Positions 39,267 through 49,474 of a stretch of 64,000 bases of DNA are shown here, piece after piece; the stretch's first letter is position 1, and each line of letters starts with the position of its first letter. The translations under genes and the position numbers were made by a program. Source of the stretch: a virus. The DNA lies in IMG/VR virus record IMGVR_UViG_3300042465_009257, positions 62,001-126,000 of that record. One strand, given 5' to 3'. The notes under the pieces are model-generated. The model had not been told where the DNA came from and did not search any database. It worked only from the letters and a program-made list of their open reading frames with translations.

Positions 39267-41156
39267 TCAATTATATTGGATGATAATTGCATTATAAACT
39301 ATTGCATTCCCATTATAAAGCAAGCCAGAGAAGTTCATGAACTCGCTTGCTATATATTTTGCATCAGCGCTCCAGCTAAAATTAAAGGAATAGAAGTCTC
39401 CATTTTTATCTTCTTCAATTTGACTATTGAGAAGAACCCTGTTTGACCCAGGGAAATATTTGAGCATAAGGAGATTAACTCTTGATTTAATTTCTCCTAT
39501 AGCAGATTCTTTAGAATAGCATTTTACCCTTTTTGCTGTTCCATTCATCGCAAACTGTTTGCGATTTTTAAATCCAAGATCTTGCACGCTATAATAACCC
39601 ATGCCATTTAAAATTGGCTCAGGCGCATACTTTTGAATTGATGGCGTAAAGTCCATCGTATATTTAAAAGCTTCAATTGCTGAACACTCAACTTCGACTT
39701 CAGCGCAATACTGAACCGAGAAAGAAATTTCTCCAGAAAAAGGATTATATGTAAGTGATTTGGAATTTGCGTTGGCATTTAAAGTTTCCCCATTTCCATA
39801 AATCGCCCATTTCTGTAAAACCCGCGCATCCCAATTTATGTTTTCAAAGAAAGTTTTAACTAGATCATAGCGAGTCCCTGGACATCCAGAGTCTGATTTC
39901 ACTTTTCCTGTATATTGGAAACAGGTTGGACCGCCTGATTTGCTAATAGAAACAGTTGAAGTATCTATGATATATGGAGAACTTTCCGCTTGGGAATTCC
40001 ATCCCATGTCAAAAGAAACTGTACCAAGATCTGGATTTTCAGTTATAGATAAGTTAACAATCGATGCCAAGATTAAAGTTCCGCCATTTGCGGTATATTC
40101 GCTTTGAGCAATTGCTTGGAAATCAATAGAGTCAAACGTTGTTTTGGCATTGACAATTTCATTTGCCGCCGCGTCAACCCGAGCAACTTGAATTTCGCCG
40201 GAAATATTAACGGTAGTCGTTCCTTCTGATTCGGAAACAGAAGTCGTATAAGTGATGATTCCGTATCCCGCGCCCGTGTATTCAGGATTATACAGCCAAG
40301 TTTCAACCATCCTAAATTCGCCAGTGAGACGATTGCAGAAGCTTTTTCTTGAAATCAGTGGATATTTGCGATTTTTAGAATCGACTAATAAAGGAGTTGT
40401 GTCATTATCTAATAAAAGGAATGTTTCTACTCCTCCGTCCATAAATAAGAAAACATCGTCTGCCCCATCTGATTGAGAAAATACGAAATCTCTTGCTTTT
40501 TCAAATGCTTGATTTCCAACCCCACGAGCCGAAACAGTATGGGTGATTGTAACTGTAGAATCTGCTGTCTCGTCAGTAGTCCACTGGTTTACTGGATCAA
40601 GAATATTTGAATCATTATAAGAGGCAATACAGTCGATGACAATCTCATATCGGTAAAATCCAGAGAAATTAGATTCTGGGAAAGAGATTGAAATAATCTT
40701 TGCGGCAGAATGATAAAAGATCTGATTAGAGTCTTCTAGAATTTCAAAAGTCTTAAACTGCTGAGAGAAATAATATTTGAGTAAATCAAAATCATTTTTA
40801 TAATCTAAGAAGGATGCGTTACAAGAAGACCCTTTTACCTCAAAAGGAGAATAAGTTGAACTTCCATCAGGTCGAAAAATTGAGGAGACCCCATCTGAAC
40901 GTATGTAAATAGAACCGCTTTCAGGAGATAGCTCTGTTCCAAAAAAAGAATCTCCATCTGAGTCGGCAATCAAGCTTCCGTCTGAATCAATAATAGAAAA
41001 AAATGCAGCATTCGGGCGAGGGCGAGTTCCAGAAAGAGTCAGCCGAGTGACTCCAGAAATATATCCATTAACCTCCTGCCGATTAAATTCGCGTGAAACG
41101 AAAGGAGTCCGAGTTCCGAATGGATTAACTCCATTATATTTAATTTCAATAGCCAT
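39267..41156 (-). CDS. putative tail-tip protein, 629 aa
   Basis: A 629-residue protein of unknown family: the N-terminus NGVNPFGTRTPFVSREF, a GVTRLTLSGTRPRP segment, then alternating beta modules with conserved-looking cysteine pairs (SYNDSNIL; GPTCFQYTGKVKSDSGCPG; QYCAEVEVECSAIEAF). Its ATG overlaps the stop of the 547-residue gene (TAATG), so the two are coupled. A distal-tail function is inferred from position. Confidence 0.5.
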   Translation of the reverse strand: MAIEIKYNGVNPFGTRTPFVSREFNRQEVNGYISGVTRLTLSGTRPRPNAAFFSIIDSDGSLIADSDGDSFFGTELSPESGSIYIRSDGVSSIFRPDGSSTYSPFEVKGSSCNASFLDYKNDFDLLKYYFSQQFKTFEILEDSNQIFYHSAAKIISISFPESNFSGFYRYEIVIDCIASYNDSNILDPVNQWTTDETADSTVTITHTVSARGVGNQAFEKARDFVFSQSDGADDVFLFMDGGVETFLLLDNDTTPLLVDSKNRKYPLISRKSFCNRLTGEFRMVETWLYNPEYTGAGYGIITYTTSVSESEGTTTVNISGEIQVARVDAAANEIVNAKTTFDSIDFQAIAQSEYTANGGTLILASIVNLSITENPDLGTVSFDMGWNSQAESSPYIIDTSTVSISKSGGPTCFQYTGKVKSDSGCPGTRYDLVKTFFENINWDARVLQKWAIYGNGETLNANANSKSLTYNPFSGEISFSVQYCAEVEVECSAIEAFKYTMDFTPSIQKYAPEPILNGMGYYSVQDLGFKNRKQFAMNGTAKRVKCYSKESAIGEIKSRVNLLMLKYFPGSNRVLLNSQIEEDKNGDFYSFNFSWSADAKYIASEFMNFSGLLYNGNAIVYNAIIIQYN

Positions 41157-42799
41157 TATACTTTGTAGTCATTAAGTTGGCGATACTTCGAGTAAGTATA
41201 GTCGCGATTGAAAGAAAAAGAATAAGAGAAAGGATCAAAAGAAAATTTTTCATCTGAAATGAATGAAACGCCGCTGGGTACTCTAATTTCCTGAATGGCG
41301 CGGGCATAATAAGCAGGAATTATCACGCCTGGAGTTCCGATAATCTCTACCCGATTTGATAAAACTCCAAGAGTTGATTGATTTGATCCTTGAACCAATT
41401 CTTCACTATTAATAATAGTAAAATTATTTGCCAAATGAACTGGCTTGGTATCAGAATAAGTAGATTTTACTCTTCTAATAGTCCCAGATCCAATAAAAGA
41501 GGGATCGTCTGTAAAATTATAAGTATAATCAATCGATGGCGGGCGCTCAGTATATGATTTATCATTATTGGTTTCCACTAAAATTCCAGTATACCCAGTA
41601 GAGCAAACAGCGTTTTTAAAGAAACTGGATGAAGATGAGTATATTGAATTAACTCGACTCACAATTCCTGACTCAACACCAGACATTGCTAAAATTAAAA
41701 CCCCAATTTCCCCAGTAGTATATTTTTTACTTCTTAGGCCACCATTTTCAGATACTTCCGCCCATCCATCTTGGCTTTGTGAGATTTGATTTTCGTAGGA
41801 CCAGTAGTAGCCCGATTGATTTGATGGGTCATTAGAATAAGAATATCCATAAGAGACGCTTCCCTCAAAATAATTCTTAGAAACACTTTTTTCAATTGGA
41901 TCGTTTAGAAACTCACAAGTAGAATCATAAACGCCAGACCAACGGGAGTATACTCCTGAAATTCGATTAAAAATTCCAGTTTCAACTATAGCCCATCCCA
42001 AAAGAGCAGAATTAATTTTACTATCTTCAGCTATATTCCTACGAGTGGATATAATTTTCCCATTTTCCGCAACAGTAGAAACCCCATTTTCCGAATAAGT
42101 CAGATTATGACTATAGTCCCAATTATAAGGAAGTCCAGATTGATAAGAGTATGATTCGCCGTAGGAATAAGTCCCATTAATTTCGTCAAGAGATGATGAA
42201 CTTTGTTTGATTCCTTGACCACTGAAATATTGACCTGGTTGAATCGGATGGTAAATTCCAAAATCTGTTAGCGTCCCTAGAATCGTCGCTTGAATCCCAC
42301 TCGCTCCAGACAGAGTATTAGTGAAACCGCGCTCAAAATTAATATCCAGATTACGGCTAAAATCAACTGTTCGATTATGGTCTTGAGAGTAGTCAAAGGT
42401 TTCAGTAAAAGAGTTTAAATAAGGGAAAAAAGAAGTATTACCAGCATATCCAGAAAATAATTGACCCGTTAGAAAAGCTAAATCGCCAGTTTTAAGAATT
42501 TGAAAGCCGACATTATAAAGTTTATTAGAGATGTCCTGCCCGCCTTCAGAAGAAAAAGAGGTGATTTTTCCTGAGCCAAGATTAACTCCGTTTGCGTAAA
42601 TTTGAAAATAATCCCCTGTAATATAAGGAGTCAGTCCTGAAATTCCAGACCAAAGTGGCGCGGCGAGACCTAAGTAAGTTTTAAATCTGGCGCGGGCTGT
42701 ATAATCCTCGACATTACGGTAATTGATGGTATCTCCCCAGAAATCACATCTTTGGGAGAAACCAAGAACTTCGGCGCAATCTAGGAAAAAGTCAGGCAT
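41156..42799 (-). CDS. putative distal tail protein, 547 aa
   Basis: A 547-residue protein encoded right after the tape measure (1 nt gap), the usual place of the distal tail protein. The N-terminal half has a GDYFQIYANGVNLGSGKITS segment. The C-terminal half has two similar units ending in a CEFLND or SSFFKNAVCSTG segment, with SYSYSNDPSN/NFTDDPS repeats, so it has an internal duplication. No sequence family is recognised. Confidence 0.5.
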   Translation of the reverse strand: MPDFFLDCAEVLGFSQRCDFWGDTINYRNVEDYTARARFKTYLGLAAPLWSGISGLTPYITGDYFQIYANGVNLGSGKITSFSSEGGQDISNKLYNVGFQILKTGDLAFLTGQLFSGYAGNTSFFPYLNSFTETFDYSQDHNRTVDFSRNLDINFERGFTNTLSGASGIQATILGTLTDFGIYHPIQPGQYFSGQGIKQSSSSLDEINGTYSYGESYSYQSGLPYNWDYSHNLTYSENGVSTVAENGKIISTRRNIAEDSKINSALLGWAIVETGIFNRISGVYSRWSGVYDSTCEFLNDPIEKSVSKNYFEGSVSYGYSYSNDPSNQSGYYWSYENQISQSQDGWAEVSENGGLRSKKYTTGEIGVLILAMSGVESGIVSRVNSIYSSSSSFFKNAVCSTGYTGILVETNNDKSYTERPPSIDYTYNFTDDPSFIGSGTIRRVKSTYSDTKPVHLANNFTIINSEELVQGSNQSTLGVLSNRVEIIGTPGVIIPAYYARAIQEIRVPSGVSFISDEKFSFDPFSYSFSFNRDYTYSKYRQLNDYKV

Positions 42800-42800
42800 A

Positions 42801-45800
42801 TTAGACCGTTGCGGTAGATGGTGCTAGAACTGGGGTTACACCTTTTGATTCTTCTTCATATTGTATGTATAAACGTTTAAAAGTAGAAGCAAGTTCTTCT
42901 GTAGCTTTTGGAGTATTAAAAGGTCCAGTGACGGCAACATTTACATTAGCATTAGTATTGATATTTTGGACTGTTCCTTTTGCAAAGAGTTCGGCGGCAG
43001 TCTGAATAGCAGCGGCGCTGACTTCAAAAGACCTCGCAGAATCTTCGGTTTTCTTTTGAGAATCTTCCAAAGCTTTCTTCTCTGCTTCTTTTGTTTTTTG
43101 ATCAGATTTGATTTTACTTTCTTGTTGGTCTAAAGGCGATAAATTTAGATTAGTATCTAGAGACGGAAGTTTTTGCAGTACCCCTCTAGACAATTGTTCA
43201 AAACGCCCCTGAGGAAGTTTTTCTTTTAAAAATGCTTCTTTATCTTGTAAATTTCCAGGCATACTATAAGCCTGTCGAAGTAAACCTGCCTCCTGATCAT
43301 TAATTTTATTATTAACTAAATTAGCTTGTCTTTCTCCAGCTTGAGGCCCAGCCATATCAGTATAGTTACTATATCTAGCTGTATCAGGAGCTTTTAGAGC
43401 ATTTCCAATTACATTTTCTATAGTAGATCTATCACCTTGCATTTTAAGACGATCATCAGCAATCTTTTTTAAATCGGCATTTGATTTTTCTAAAGATTTT
43501 GTTAATTCTGAAATCTTCGAGTCTCTTTCAAATCCTTTTGTTTGATCTGATAAAGAAACCTCTTTCGGAGTAATATTAACTAAATCCTTAATTTCTTTAT
43601 CTGCCTCAGCGCTAATTCTAGTGTACTCTGCAATATTTTTAAGATTTATAGCGTTTTCAGTTTCTAAATTAGCGAGAGGACCCGCTTTTAGATTTCTCTC
43701 ACTTTCAGCTACAATCTGATCTTGAAGTTTAGCCTTATCTTCGTCTTTCACACCGATCAAATTAGAAACCATTTTACTGGCTTCCATAAAATCACCTTTT
43801 AGAACAGAAGCTTGTATTTTCTTTCCAGTCGATGCATTTATATCTTTTGATGATTTATTTTGGTATTTAAATTGATCACCACTCAACAAATTAGTAATTT
43901 CATCTCCAATGATAGAACTCCCCTGCCGCTGATTAACCTGTTCAGCTTTTGTTTTAGTAGCAAGAATTCTAATAGGATCAGAGAAAGCCCCTTCTCTCCC
44001 AAGTGTTTTTTGATCCTCATCAGCCTTACGAATAGCATCTGCTTCAGCCTCCGTTAAAGTAGCTTTTTTATCTGGAGTTTCTTTCCTTTTTCTTTCATTA
44101 AAAGCTCGTTCAGCGGCCTTACCAGCACTCAAGGAAGAAATAGCTTCAGACTGATCTGCATTTAAATCTCCAAAAGTATTTCTAAGGGCATCATCTTTAG
44201 CTTTTTTTAGCTGAGCATCTGTCAAAGCCTTTAAAGAAAGTTTAGCTAAATCTGCTTTAGTTCTAGATTTGTCTAATTCATCAGTAAAGCCCTCCATAGA
44301 CTTTGTCACAGATTTTATTGTAAGCTCATCAATACCAAGAGACTTCAAATCACCTCCAATATTATTAATATTATAATCTTGTGAAGTGAATTTTTCCAAA
44401 AACTTAGAGACTTTCGCTTGATCTTCTGAGCTTTTAGCAGACTTATTAAGATCTTGTGAGATCCCCATTTTTACTGCAAGCTTAGCAGCTTTCTGTTCTT
44501 CTGAGGCCGAAATAGAAATTTCTGCTAAGCCTTTAGCATAAGACTCTTGGACTTGTTGCATTTCGTTTCCGGCTCCATCAAAAACACCAGCAGCAGAAAG
44601 ACGAGACTTAAGACCAGCAGTTTTACGTTCATCATCTTTAGCAGTTTTTTCAAATGATCTTGAAATAGCTTTTTCAAAATTAGCCGTTAATTGACGAGTA
44701 GAAATAGCAAGCTTAGCTTGGGCATCACTGAATTTTTTAGTTGCATCTTTTGCCGCTAAAGCTTCAAAAACAAGTAAAGCCAATGCTTCTGAACCGCCTT
44801 CAAAATTAGTAGTTAAAATTTCAAAATTAGGAACAAGGCTTGAAATTACATCTTTAATACCAGAAGATTCACCAGTTTGAATAAAGTTAGACTGAAGAAC
44901 AGGGATAGCCTTAGTAATTTTTGAAAGATCAATAGAACCAACTACAGAATCTACAAGAGGTTTTGCATCAGCCTTATTAAGAGTTTTTTGATAACCGAAA
45001 AGAGACAAAGCTTTTTCAAAACCATTATATGATTTTTCAGCTAAATCATTTGCATTTACCATTGATAAAAGTGCAGACTGAGCGCGTTCAGAAGATTCCG
45101 TTAACTTTTCATAAGCGGACGCAAGTTTTTCTGGATCAGTAATACTTAATAGTGAAGTAAAATCGCCTGTTAATGAGCCACCAGCAGTTGCTAAATTCTT
45201 ACGTGATCTTTCGATCAAATTTTGATCACCATCTTCTAAAGCTTTATTAAATTCAAATTGTGCTTGTAAATATGCTTCGCCAGCCTTACCTTCTTTTTGC
45301 TTTTGTAAAATCTCATCTGTTAATTTTACATTTAAATCTTTAAAATTACCGAAAAGCTCTTCAGTGACAGTCGAAAGAAGTTTAAATCCTCCCACCGCCG
45401 CTGCAATTGGTGCCGCAATCCCGCCAATAGCCAAACCAACAGCCGCGATTCCAAGTCCTTGTCCTGCTGATTCGGCAATCCTTCCCCCTTTTCCTCCGAT
45501 AGCTTGCCCAACGGCAGAGCCGATTAATGGAGCTAAGAAGGAAGCTCCAAAAGCTCCACCTCTTATTGTTTGAGAGCGGTCAGCTCTAGATTGAGCAATC
45601 CTATCTTTAACTACTTGTTTATTTTCGCTTACTCCCTGACTTCTGGCAAACTCTTTCTCTCTTTTCGCAATTCCGAAAAACCCACCTTGACGGGCAGTTT
45701 GACTATAAGCTCCCTCTCTTGATAATTTTTCTCTAGCATAAGCTGATGATCCAGCCTTATTTTGAGCCGCCCTAGTTGATACTTGAGCATTATAGTTTGA

Positions 45801-47441
45801 CATGTCCCTAAGGTAATTCCTAGGAAGGGACGATGTAGGTTGAGCCGTTAAAGATATTGATTGTCTATATTTTGGATCAGCCCTATCAGGCTTAATGATT
45901 GGAGAATTATTAGGTAAAAATCTACCACCACCTAAAGGATTTGGCCCATATGGGGCAGAAGGAGCCATAGTGGTAGCGCCAGTTCTACCAGATGCTCCTG
46001 CCCCATAAACTCTACCTGATAAAGCAGCTAATCTCTCCATCAAAGCCACTTGAGATGAAAGTTGTGAAGTAATTCCTTTTAATAAACCTTGGCTGGAGGC
46101 AAAACCATTATTCATGCCAATGACACTCTTAGTCGCATTAAATAAATCAGTGCCTATCTTTTTTATCAGCTTTAAAATCAACGCGCCCCCAAGAATCAAA
46201 ACAGGACCCCCTAATACTCCAGAAATCCCTGCCGCTAAAGCCTTGCCTACTGGATTCTCTTTTTCAAAAATAGATCCAAGAGTTGTGGCGGCATTACTTG
46301 CGAAGTCACTAAGACCTTTAATAGCATCCGTAAAAATTCCACCAATATTAGTCGTAGCTAATTTAGTAACAGCGTTTTGCAAACGTTGAATAGAAGTCTC
46401 TGTAGTATCATTTAGAGTCGCCAATCGCTCTGCAATAGAACCTCCAGCATTATTCGCTACATCAAGAGCTTTTTGGGAAACCCCTTGATTCTGAGCAAAA
46501 ATTGCGCCTTGGAGAACGTTCTTATTATATTTTCCAGCGACTTTAAAAGTAATATTAGCTTGTTGAGCATCAGTCAGATTCTCGTAAGCCTTGGCTAGAT
46601 TTTGTAAAATCTTTTCAGCATCAATAAAAGATCCATCTAAATTACGAGTCTCGACCCCAATCGCCCGAAGTTCTTCTTGAACCTTATCCGTACCAATGTT
46701 GGTAAAAATAGATTTAAAAGCATTACCAATAACCGCTTCAGAACGACCTGTCACCTGCTTAGTCGCCGCAATTAAAGCCGACATTTCTGTAAAACTGACC
46801 CCTACATCATTAGCAATCGAAGCTACTCGAGCTAGACCTTCCGCCAAGCCTGTCGTAGTAGTAGAGAAAGCCGCGTCTAATGCGCCCAAGGTATCAGCTA
46901 CTTCGCTGTAAGCTAGAGCCTCATTACCGAAAGCGGAGCTAATAGCTACCAAATCGCCAACAGTCTTTGTAAGATTGCCCCCGGACACGCGGGCGAGAGA
47001 CATTGCGGCCTCAGTTGCCTTGAGAGTTTTCTCAAGAGATAAACCTTGGCGGGAGAATTCTTCAGCGGCCATCGCTGCCTCAGTAAAGCCCAAGCCAGTT
47101 TTGTTTGCCAAATCAAAAAGAGAACTAGTAAAACTATTTAAGTCAGAACTAGTTGCTTGTAGAATACTTTGGATTTTGGAAATGGCAGTTTCTACCGAAA
47201 TGGCATCAGTAGCCAAGCGGCGCATTGCGGTCCCAACAGAGGCTAAGACTGTAGTAGCGGCGGTAAAACTAAGAACGCGATTAGTAGCCTGATCTAAAGA
47301 ACGATTAAAACCTTTTGAATCTAAATTTAACTGGTAACCATTTTTAGAAAAAAGGGTATTTCCTTGCCTGTGAAGATCCAGCAGAACCTTGCGGGCCTGA
47401 TCTCCGTTTAAATTAAGAATGAAATCGACGTTTTGTGCCAT
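42801..47441 (-). CDS. tail tape measure protein
   Basis: A 1546-residue protein setting tail length and probably DNA ejection. The N-terminal 270 residues are the phage tail minor (TP901/TIGR01760-like) domain: FSRQGLSLEKTLKATEAAMS, ISSAFGNEALAYSEVADTLG, SALIAATKQVTGRSEAVIGN. A Gly/Ala hydrophobic stretch near residue 400 (GISGVLGGPVLILGGALILK) and another near 650 look membrane-active. Long Lys/Glu/Ala helices follow. By the common rule of about 1.5 A per residue, the tail would be about 230 nm (an estimate, not a measurement). Confidence 0.9.
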   Translation of the reverse strand: MAQNVDFILNLNGDQARKVLLDLHRQGNTLFSKNGYQLNLDSKGFNRSLDQATNRVLSFTAATTVLASVGTAMRRLATDAISVETAISKIQSILQATSSDLNSFTSSLFDLANKTGLGFTEAAMAAEEFSRQGLSLEKTLKATEAAMSLARVSGGNLTKTVGDLVAISSAFGNEALAYSEVADTLGALDAAFSTTTTGLAEGLARVASIANDVGVSFTEMSALIAATKQVTGRSEAVIGNAFKSIFTNIGTDKVQEELRAIGVETRNLDGSFIDAEKILQNLAKAYENLTDAQQANITFKVAGKYNKNVLQGAIFAQNQGVSQKALDVANNAGGSIAERLATLNDTTETSIQRLQNAVTKLATTNIGGIFTDAIKGLSDFASNAATTLGSIFEKENPVGKALAAGISGVLGGPVLILGGALILKLIKKIGTDLFNATKSVIGMNNGFASSQGLLKGITSQLSSQVALMERLAALSGRVYGAGASGRTGATTMAPSAPYGPNPLGGGRFLPNNSPIIKPDRADPKYRQSISLTAQPTSSLPRNYLRDMSNYNAQVSTRAAQNKAGSSAYAREKLSREGAYSQTARQGGFFGIAKREKEFARSQGVSENKQVVKDRIAQSRADRSQTIRGGAFGASFLAPLIGSAVGQAIGGKGGRIAESAGQGLGIAAVGLAIGGIAAPIAAAVGGFKLLSTVTEELFGNFKDLNVKLTDEILQKQKEGKAGEAYLQAQFEFNKALEDGDQNLIERSRKNLATAGGSLTGDFTSLLSITDPEKLASAYEKLTESSERAQSALLSMVNANDLAEKSYNGFEKALSLFGYQKTLNKADAKPLVDSVVGSIDLSKITKAIPVLQSNFIQTGESSGIKDVISSLVPNFEILTTNFEGGSEALALLVFEALAAKDATKKFSDAQAKLAISTRQLTANFEKAISRSFEKTAKDDERKTAGLKSRLSAAGVFDGAGNEMQQVQESYAKGLAEISISASEEQKAAKLAVKMGISQDLNKSAKSSEDQAKVSKFLEKFTSQDYNINNIGGDLKSLGIDELTIKSVTKSMEGFTDELDKSRTKADLAKLSLKALTDAQLKKAKDDALRNTFGDLNADQSEAISSLSAGKAAERAFNERKRKETPDKKATLTEAEADAIRKADEDQKTLGREGAFSDPIRILATKTKAEQVNQRQGSSIIGDEITNLLSGDQFKYQNKSSKDINASTGKKIQASVLKGDFMEASKMVSNLIGVKDEDKAKLQDQIVAESERNLKAGPLANLETENAINLKNIAEYTRISAEADKEIKDLVNITPKEVSLSDQTKGFERDSKISELTKSLEKSNADLKKIADDRLKMQGDRSTIENVIGNALKAPDTARYSNYTDMAGPQAGERQANLVNNKINDQEAGLLRQAYSMPGNLQDKEAFLKEKLPQGRFEQLSRGVLQKLPSLDTNLNLSPLDQQESKIKSDQKTKEAEKKALEDSQKKTEDSARSFEVSAAAIQTAAELFAKGTVQNINTNANVNVAVTGPFNTPKATEELASTFKRLYIQYEEESKGVTPVLAPSTATV

Positions 47442-47489
47442 GACCTTTTACCTATCACATATTACAATCGACTACTCCAAAATGGAAAT

Positions 47490-48362
47490 TTAATTGCGTT
47501 TTTTCTTACTCTGCGCCAAATCAGCCTCAACCTCCGATCCCGACAATTCTTTTTCCTCTGGCGGCGCGTTATTTTTAACGATAGCGTAGGTCTCCAGCAT
47601 TTTCGGCTCTTTATAGAAATCCTCTGGCGCTTCCCAAGCAATTTTAATAACCTCATTATATCTCTTAGCCAAACGAAGCAAATTCATTTGATATACTGTC
47701 AATTCCGGCGCGGGTTTTTTAAAGAAATCTCCTGGATTTGAAACGTAATTATCAAAAACAGAATAGAAAAAAGAAGAAACAACAAGAAGTTCTAGGTATT
47801 CCTCATTGAATTTTAATACTTTATTAGAGTAATCATTGCGCAAAATGGTCAATTCAACTTCGCCCAATAGATTAAATTCTTCTTCTTCAAAGAACGGCGA
47901 CCCATCAAGTTTGCGGCTGGCCAAGAAAATTTCAAAATCATACGAGCGACTATAGGCATAAGACTCGCAACAATCCTGGGTAGCAATATTCCGCTTCATA
48001 GCGTCAGAATCAATGTCGTCCTTCATCTCCCGCAAAGTCTCATGGAAGCTTCGAATATTCTGCACCATTCCCATTGCCGGAATTTTGGAACGCCGCGCCC
48101 AAATCATCTTATAATCATCTAATTTTCTTTTAAATGATTCTTCATTTTCTTGGCTCCAAAAAGTCGGATCATTAAATTTATTTAATATAGTATCCCGCAA
48201 CTCTACTCCGTGATCTTTGGCCCATTTTAGATGTTTCTCGCGGTCCTCATCTACTAAACACTGGTCAAAAATAGATTGATGAATATATACGATAGGCTGG
48301 CCCCTGAAAACAGAGGTAGTCTTACCTTCGCAAATCTCTTTATATCCGAAAACTTGGCTCAC
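47490..48362 (-). CDS. putative tail assembly chaperone, second gene
   Basis: A 290-residue helical protein upstream of the tape measure. It starts at a GTG that overlaps the TGA of the 234-residue gene by 4 nt, in a different frame, recalling the gpG/gpGT arrangement of siphoviruses, although here both are full-length separate genes and I see no slippery heptamer. It has a charged C-terminus (EKELSGSEVEADLAQSKKK). Function inferred from order only. Confidence 0.5.
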   Translation of the reverse strand: MSQVFGYKEICEGKTTSVFRGQPIVYIHQSIFDQCLVDEDREKHLKWAKDHGVELRDTILNKFNDPTFWSQENEESFKRKLDDYKMIWARRSKIPAMGMVQNIRSFHETLREMKDDIDSDAMKRNIATQDCCESYAYSRSYDFEIFLASRKLDGSPFFEEEEFNLLGEVELTILRNDYSNKVLKFNEEYLELLVVSSFFYSVFDNYVSNPGDFFKKPAPELTVYQMNLLRLAKRYNEVIKIAWEAPEDFYKEPKMLETYAIVKNNAPPEEKELSGSEVEADLAQSKKKRN

Positions 48363-49060
48363 TCGGTTCTAATGAGTTCGGCAAAATCTTCCATTTTATC
48401 TTCTGTAACCCCCTTGAAAAGGAAAGCGTCAAGAATTAGAAAGGCTCTTTCAAAGGCGGCAATTTCAGCACCGTGCGTTTCTACACCGTCGAAAGCCTCG
48501 TAGTAATGAGTGCGCCGCGTTTCGTCTGCATGGCCCGCAAAGACAGGTTGACCTGATTCCCAGTGAAGAAGATTCAAGACCGCCCAGAGGCACGTTTCGC
48601 GCTCAGAAATCGATTCTGCGGTATGTTCATAAACCTCCAAGAGTCGCGCTTCCATTTTCTGGACCTGTTCGTAAAGATCTTGGAATTCCAGTTCAACTTT
48701 AGAGGTATCGCCACCTTCAACCTTAATTTTCTGGTATTCGTTACGCTTAATATTCAATTCCGGCAGGATAACATCAAGTTCTTCCAAATCAGCCTTGGCA
48801 TAAGCAAAACCACCTTGATTTAGAATTGCAGTTCGCATTGATTCGCGGCTTTGAACACCCATAGCGACAGCTTTGCCGAATTCGGCGGATTGAATTACCC
48901 GCATTTGCTCAATTTCGCGGCGACCTGGGAGTTTGACAAAACATCCAACATCCTCAACTAATTTTACTTCTTTGGTAAGAATTCCATCTTCTGTTTTTTC
49001 TTCAACTTTTTTAGTAATCGTCTTCGGGACGGTAAACGTGTGTAATTTCTTAATAGTCAT
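48359..49060 (-). CDS. putative tail assembly chaperone, first gene
   Basis: A 233-residue protein starting MTIKKLHTFTVPKTITKKVE; I use the ATG at 49060, not the TTG at 49084. A beta N-terminus (VKLVEDVGCFVKLPGRREIE) is followed by long helices, common for tail chaperones. It lies between the tail tube region and the tape measure, the expected place. No direct family match. Confidence 0.5.
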   Translation of the reverse strand: MTIKKLHTFTVPKTITKKVEEKTEDGILTKEVKLVEDVGCFVKLPGRREIEQMRVIQSAEFGKAVAMGVQSRESMRTAILNQGGFAYAKADLEELDVILPELNIKRNEYQKIKVEGGDTSKVELEFQDLYEQVQKMEARLLEVYEHTAESISERETCLWAVLNLLHWESGQPVFAGHADETRRTHYYEAFDGVETHGAEIAAFERAFLILDAFLFKGVTEDKMEDFAELIRTE

Positions 49061-49125
49061 ATGCTTTTTAGAAAAGTATGGCAAAATTTAATAGCCAAGC
49101 TTAGTTTTAATTTTTAATAAATAGT

Positions 49126-49416
49126 TTATAATCCTCTCCGTAATTCTCCACCGTAATCCAGCAATTTTTTCCTGTAGACTTGGTACTGAGCCTCACCTAA
49201 AGATTCTGCGTGTTTTGCCAAATGGGTCAATTCCACATCAATCCCTGATTTTTCGAAAACAAATAATTCATATTCCGAAAGCGACTCTCCAAGCTTCTCT
49301 ACTTGGGTTTCCTGCTGCACACGGGCATCCTCAAGAATTCCAAGACAGTATTTGACCATCTCTGTGATTCTCCGCTCGGCACGAAACCGCAGAACTTCTT
49401 CTTTCACCTCATCCAT
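49126..49416 (-). CDS. hypothetical helical protein, 96 aa
   Basis: A 96-residue almost entirely helical protein (VKEEVLRFRAERRITEMVKY start region; LTHLAKHAESLGEAQYQVYR). It is encoded just before the chaperone-like genes. It has a purine-rich TAAGGAATA ribosome site, unusual in this genome where most starts lack one, perhaps reflecting high late expression. Confidence 0.5.
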   Translation of the reverse strand: MDEVKEEVLRFRAERRITEMVKYCLGILEDARVQQETQVEKLGESLSEYELFVFEKSGIDVELTHLAKHAESLGEAQYQVYRKKLLDYGGELRRGL

Positions 49417-49474
49417 ATTCCTTAATCTATTTTACAAGAAAAAGGAAAAAAAGAGAAAGTTTATTTAAATAAAA

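Noticed and set aside
45364-47292. Long plus-strand open frames inside the tape measure gene, and similar ones in the fibre genes (e.g. 54708-55361, 59838-60224)
   Set aside because: They mirror Ala/Val-rich or repetitive coding sequence on the other strand and have low-complexity translations; the minus-strand genes have clear domain motifs.
48355-48375. Programmed -1 frameshift between the two chaperone-like genes
   Set aside because: No slippery heptamer is visible at the GTGA overlap and both products are full-length separate proteins.
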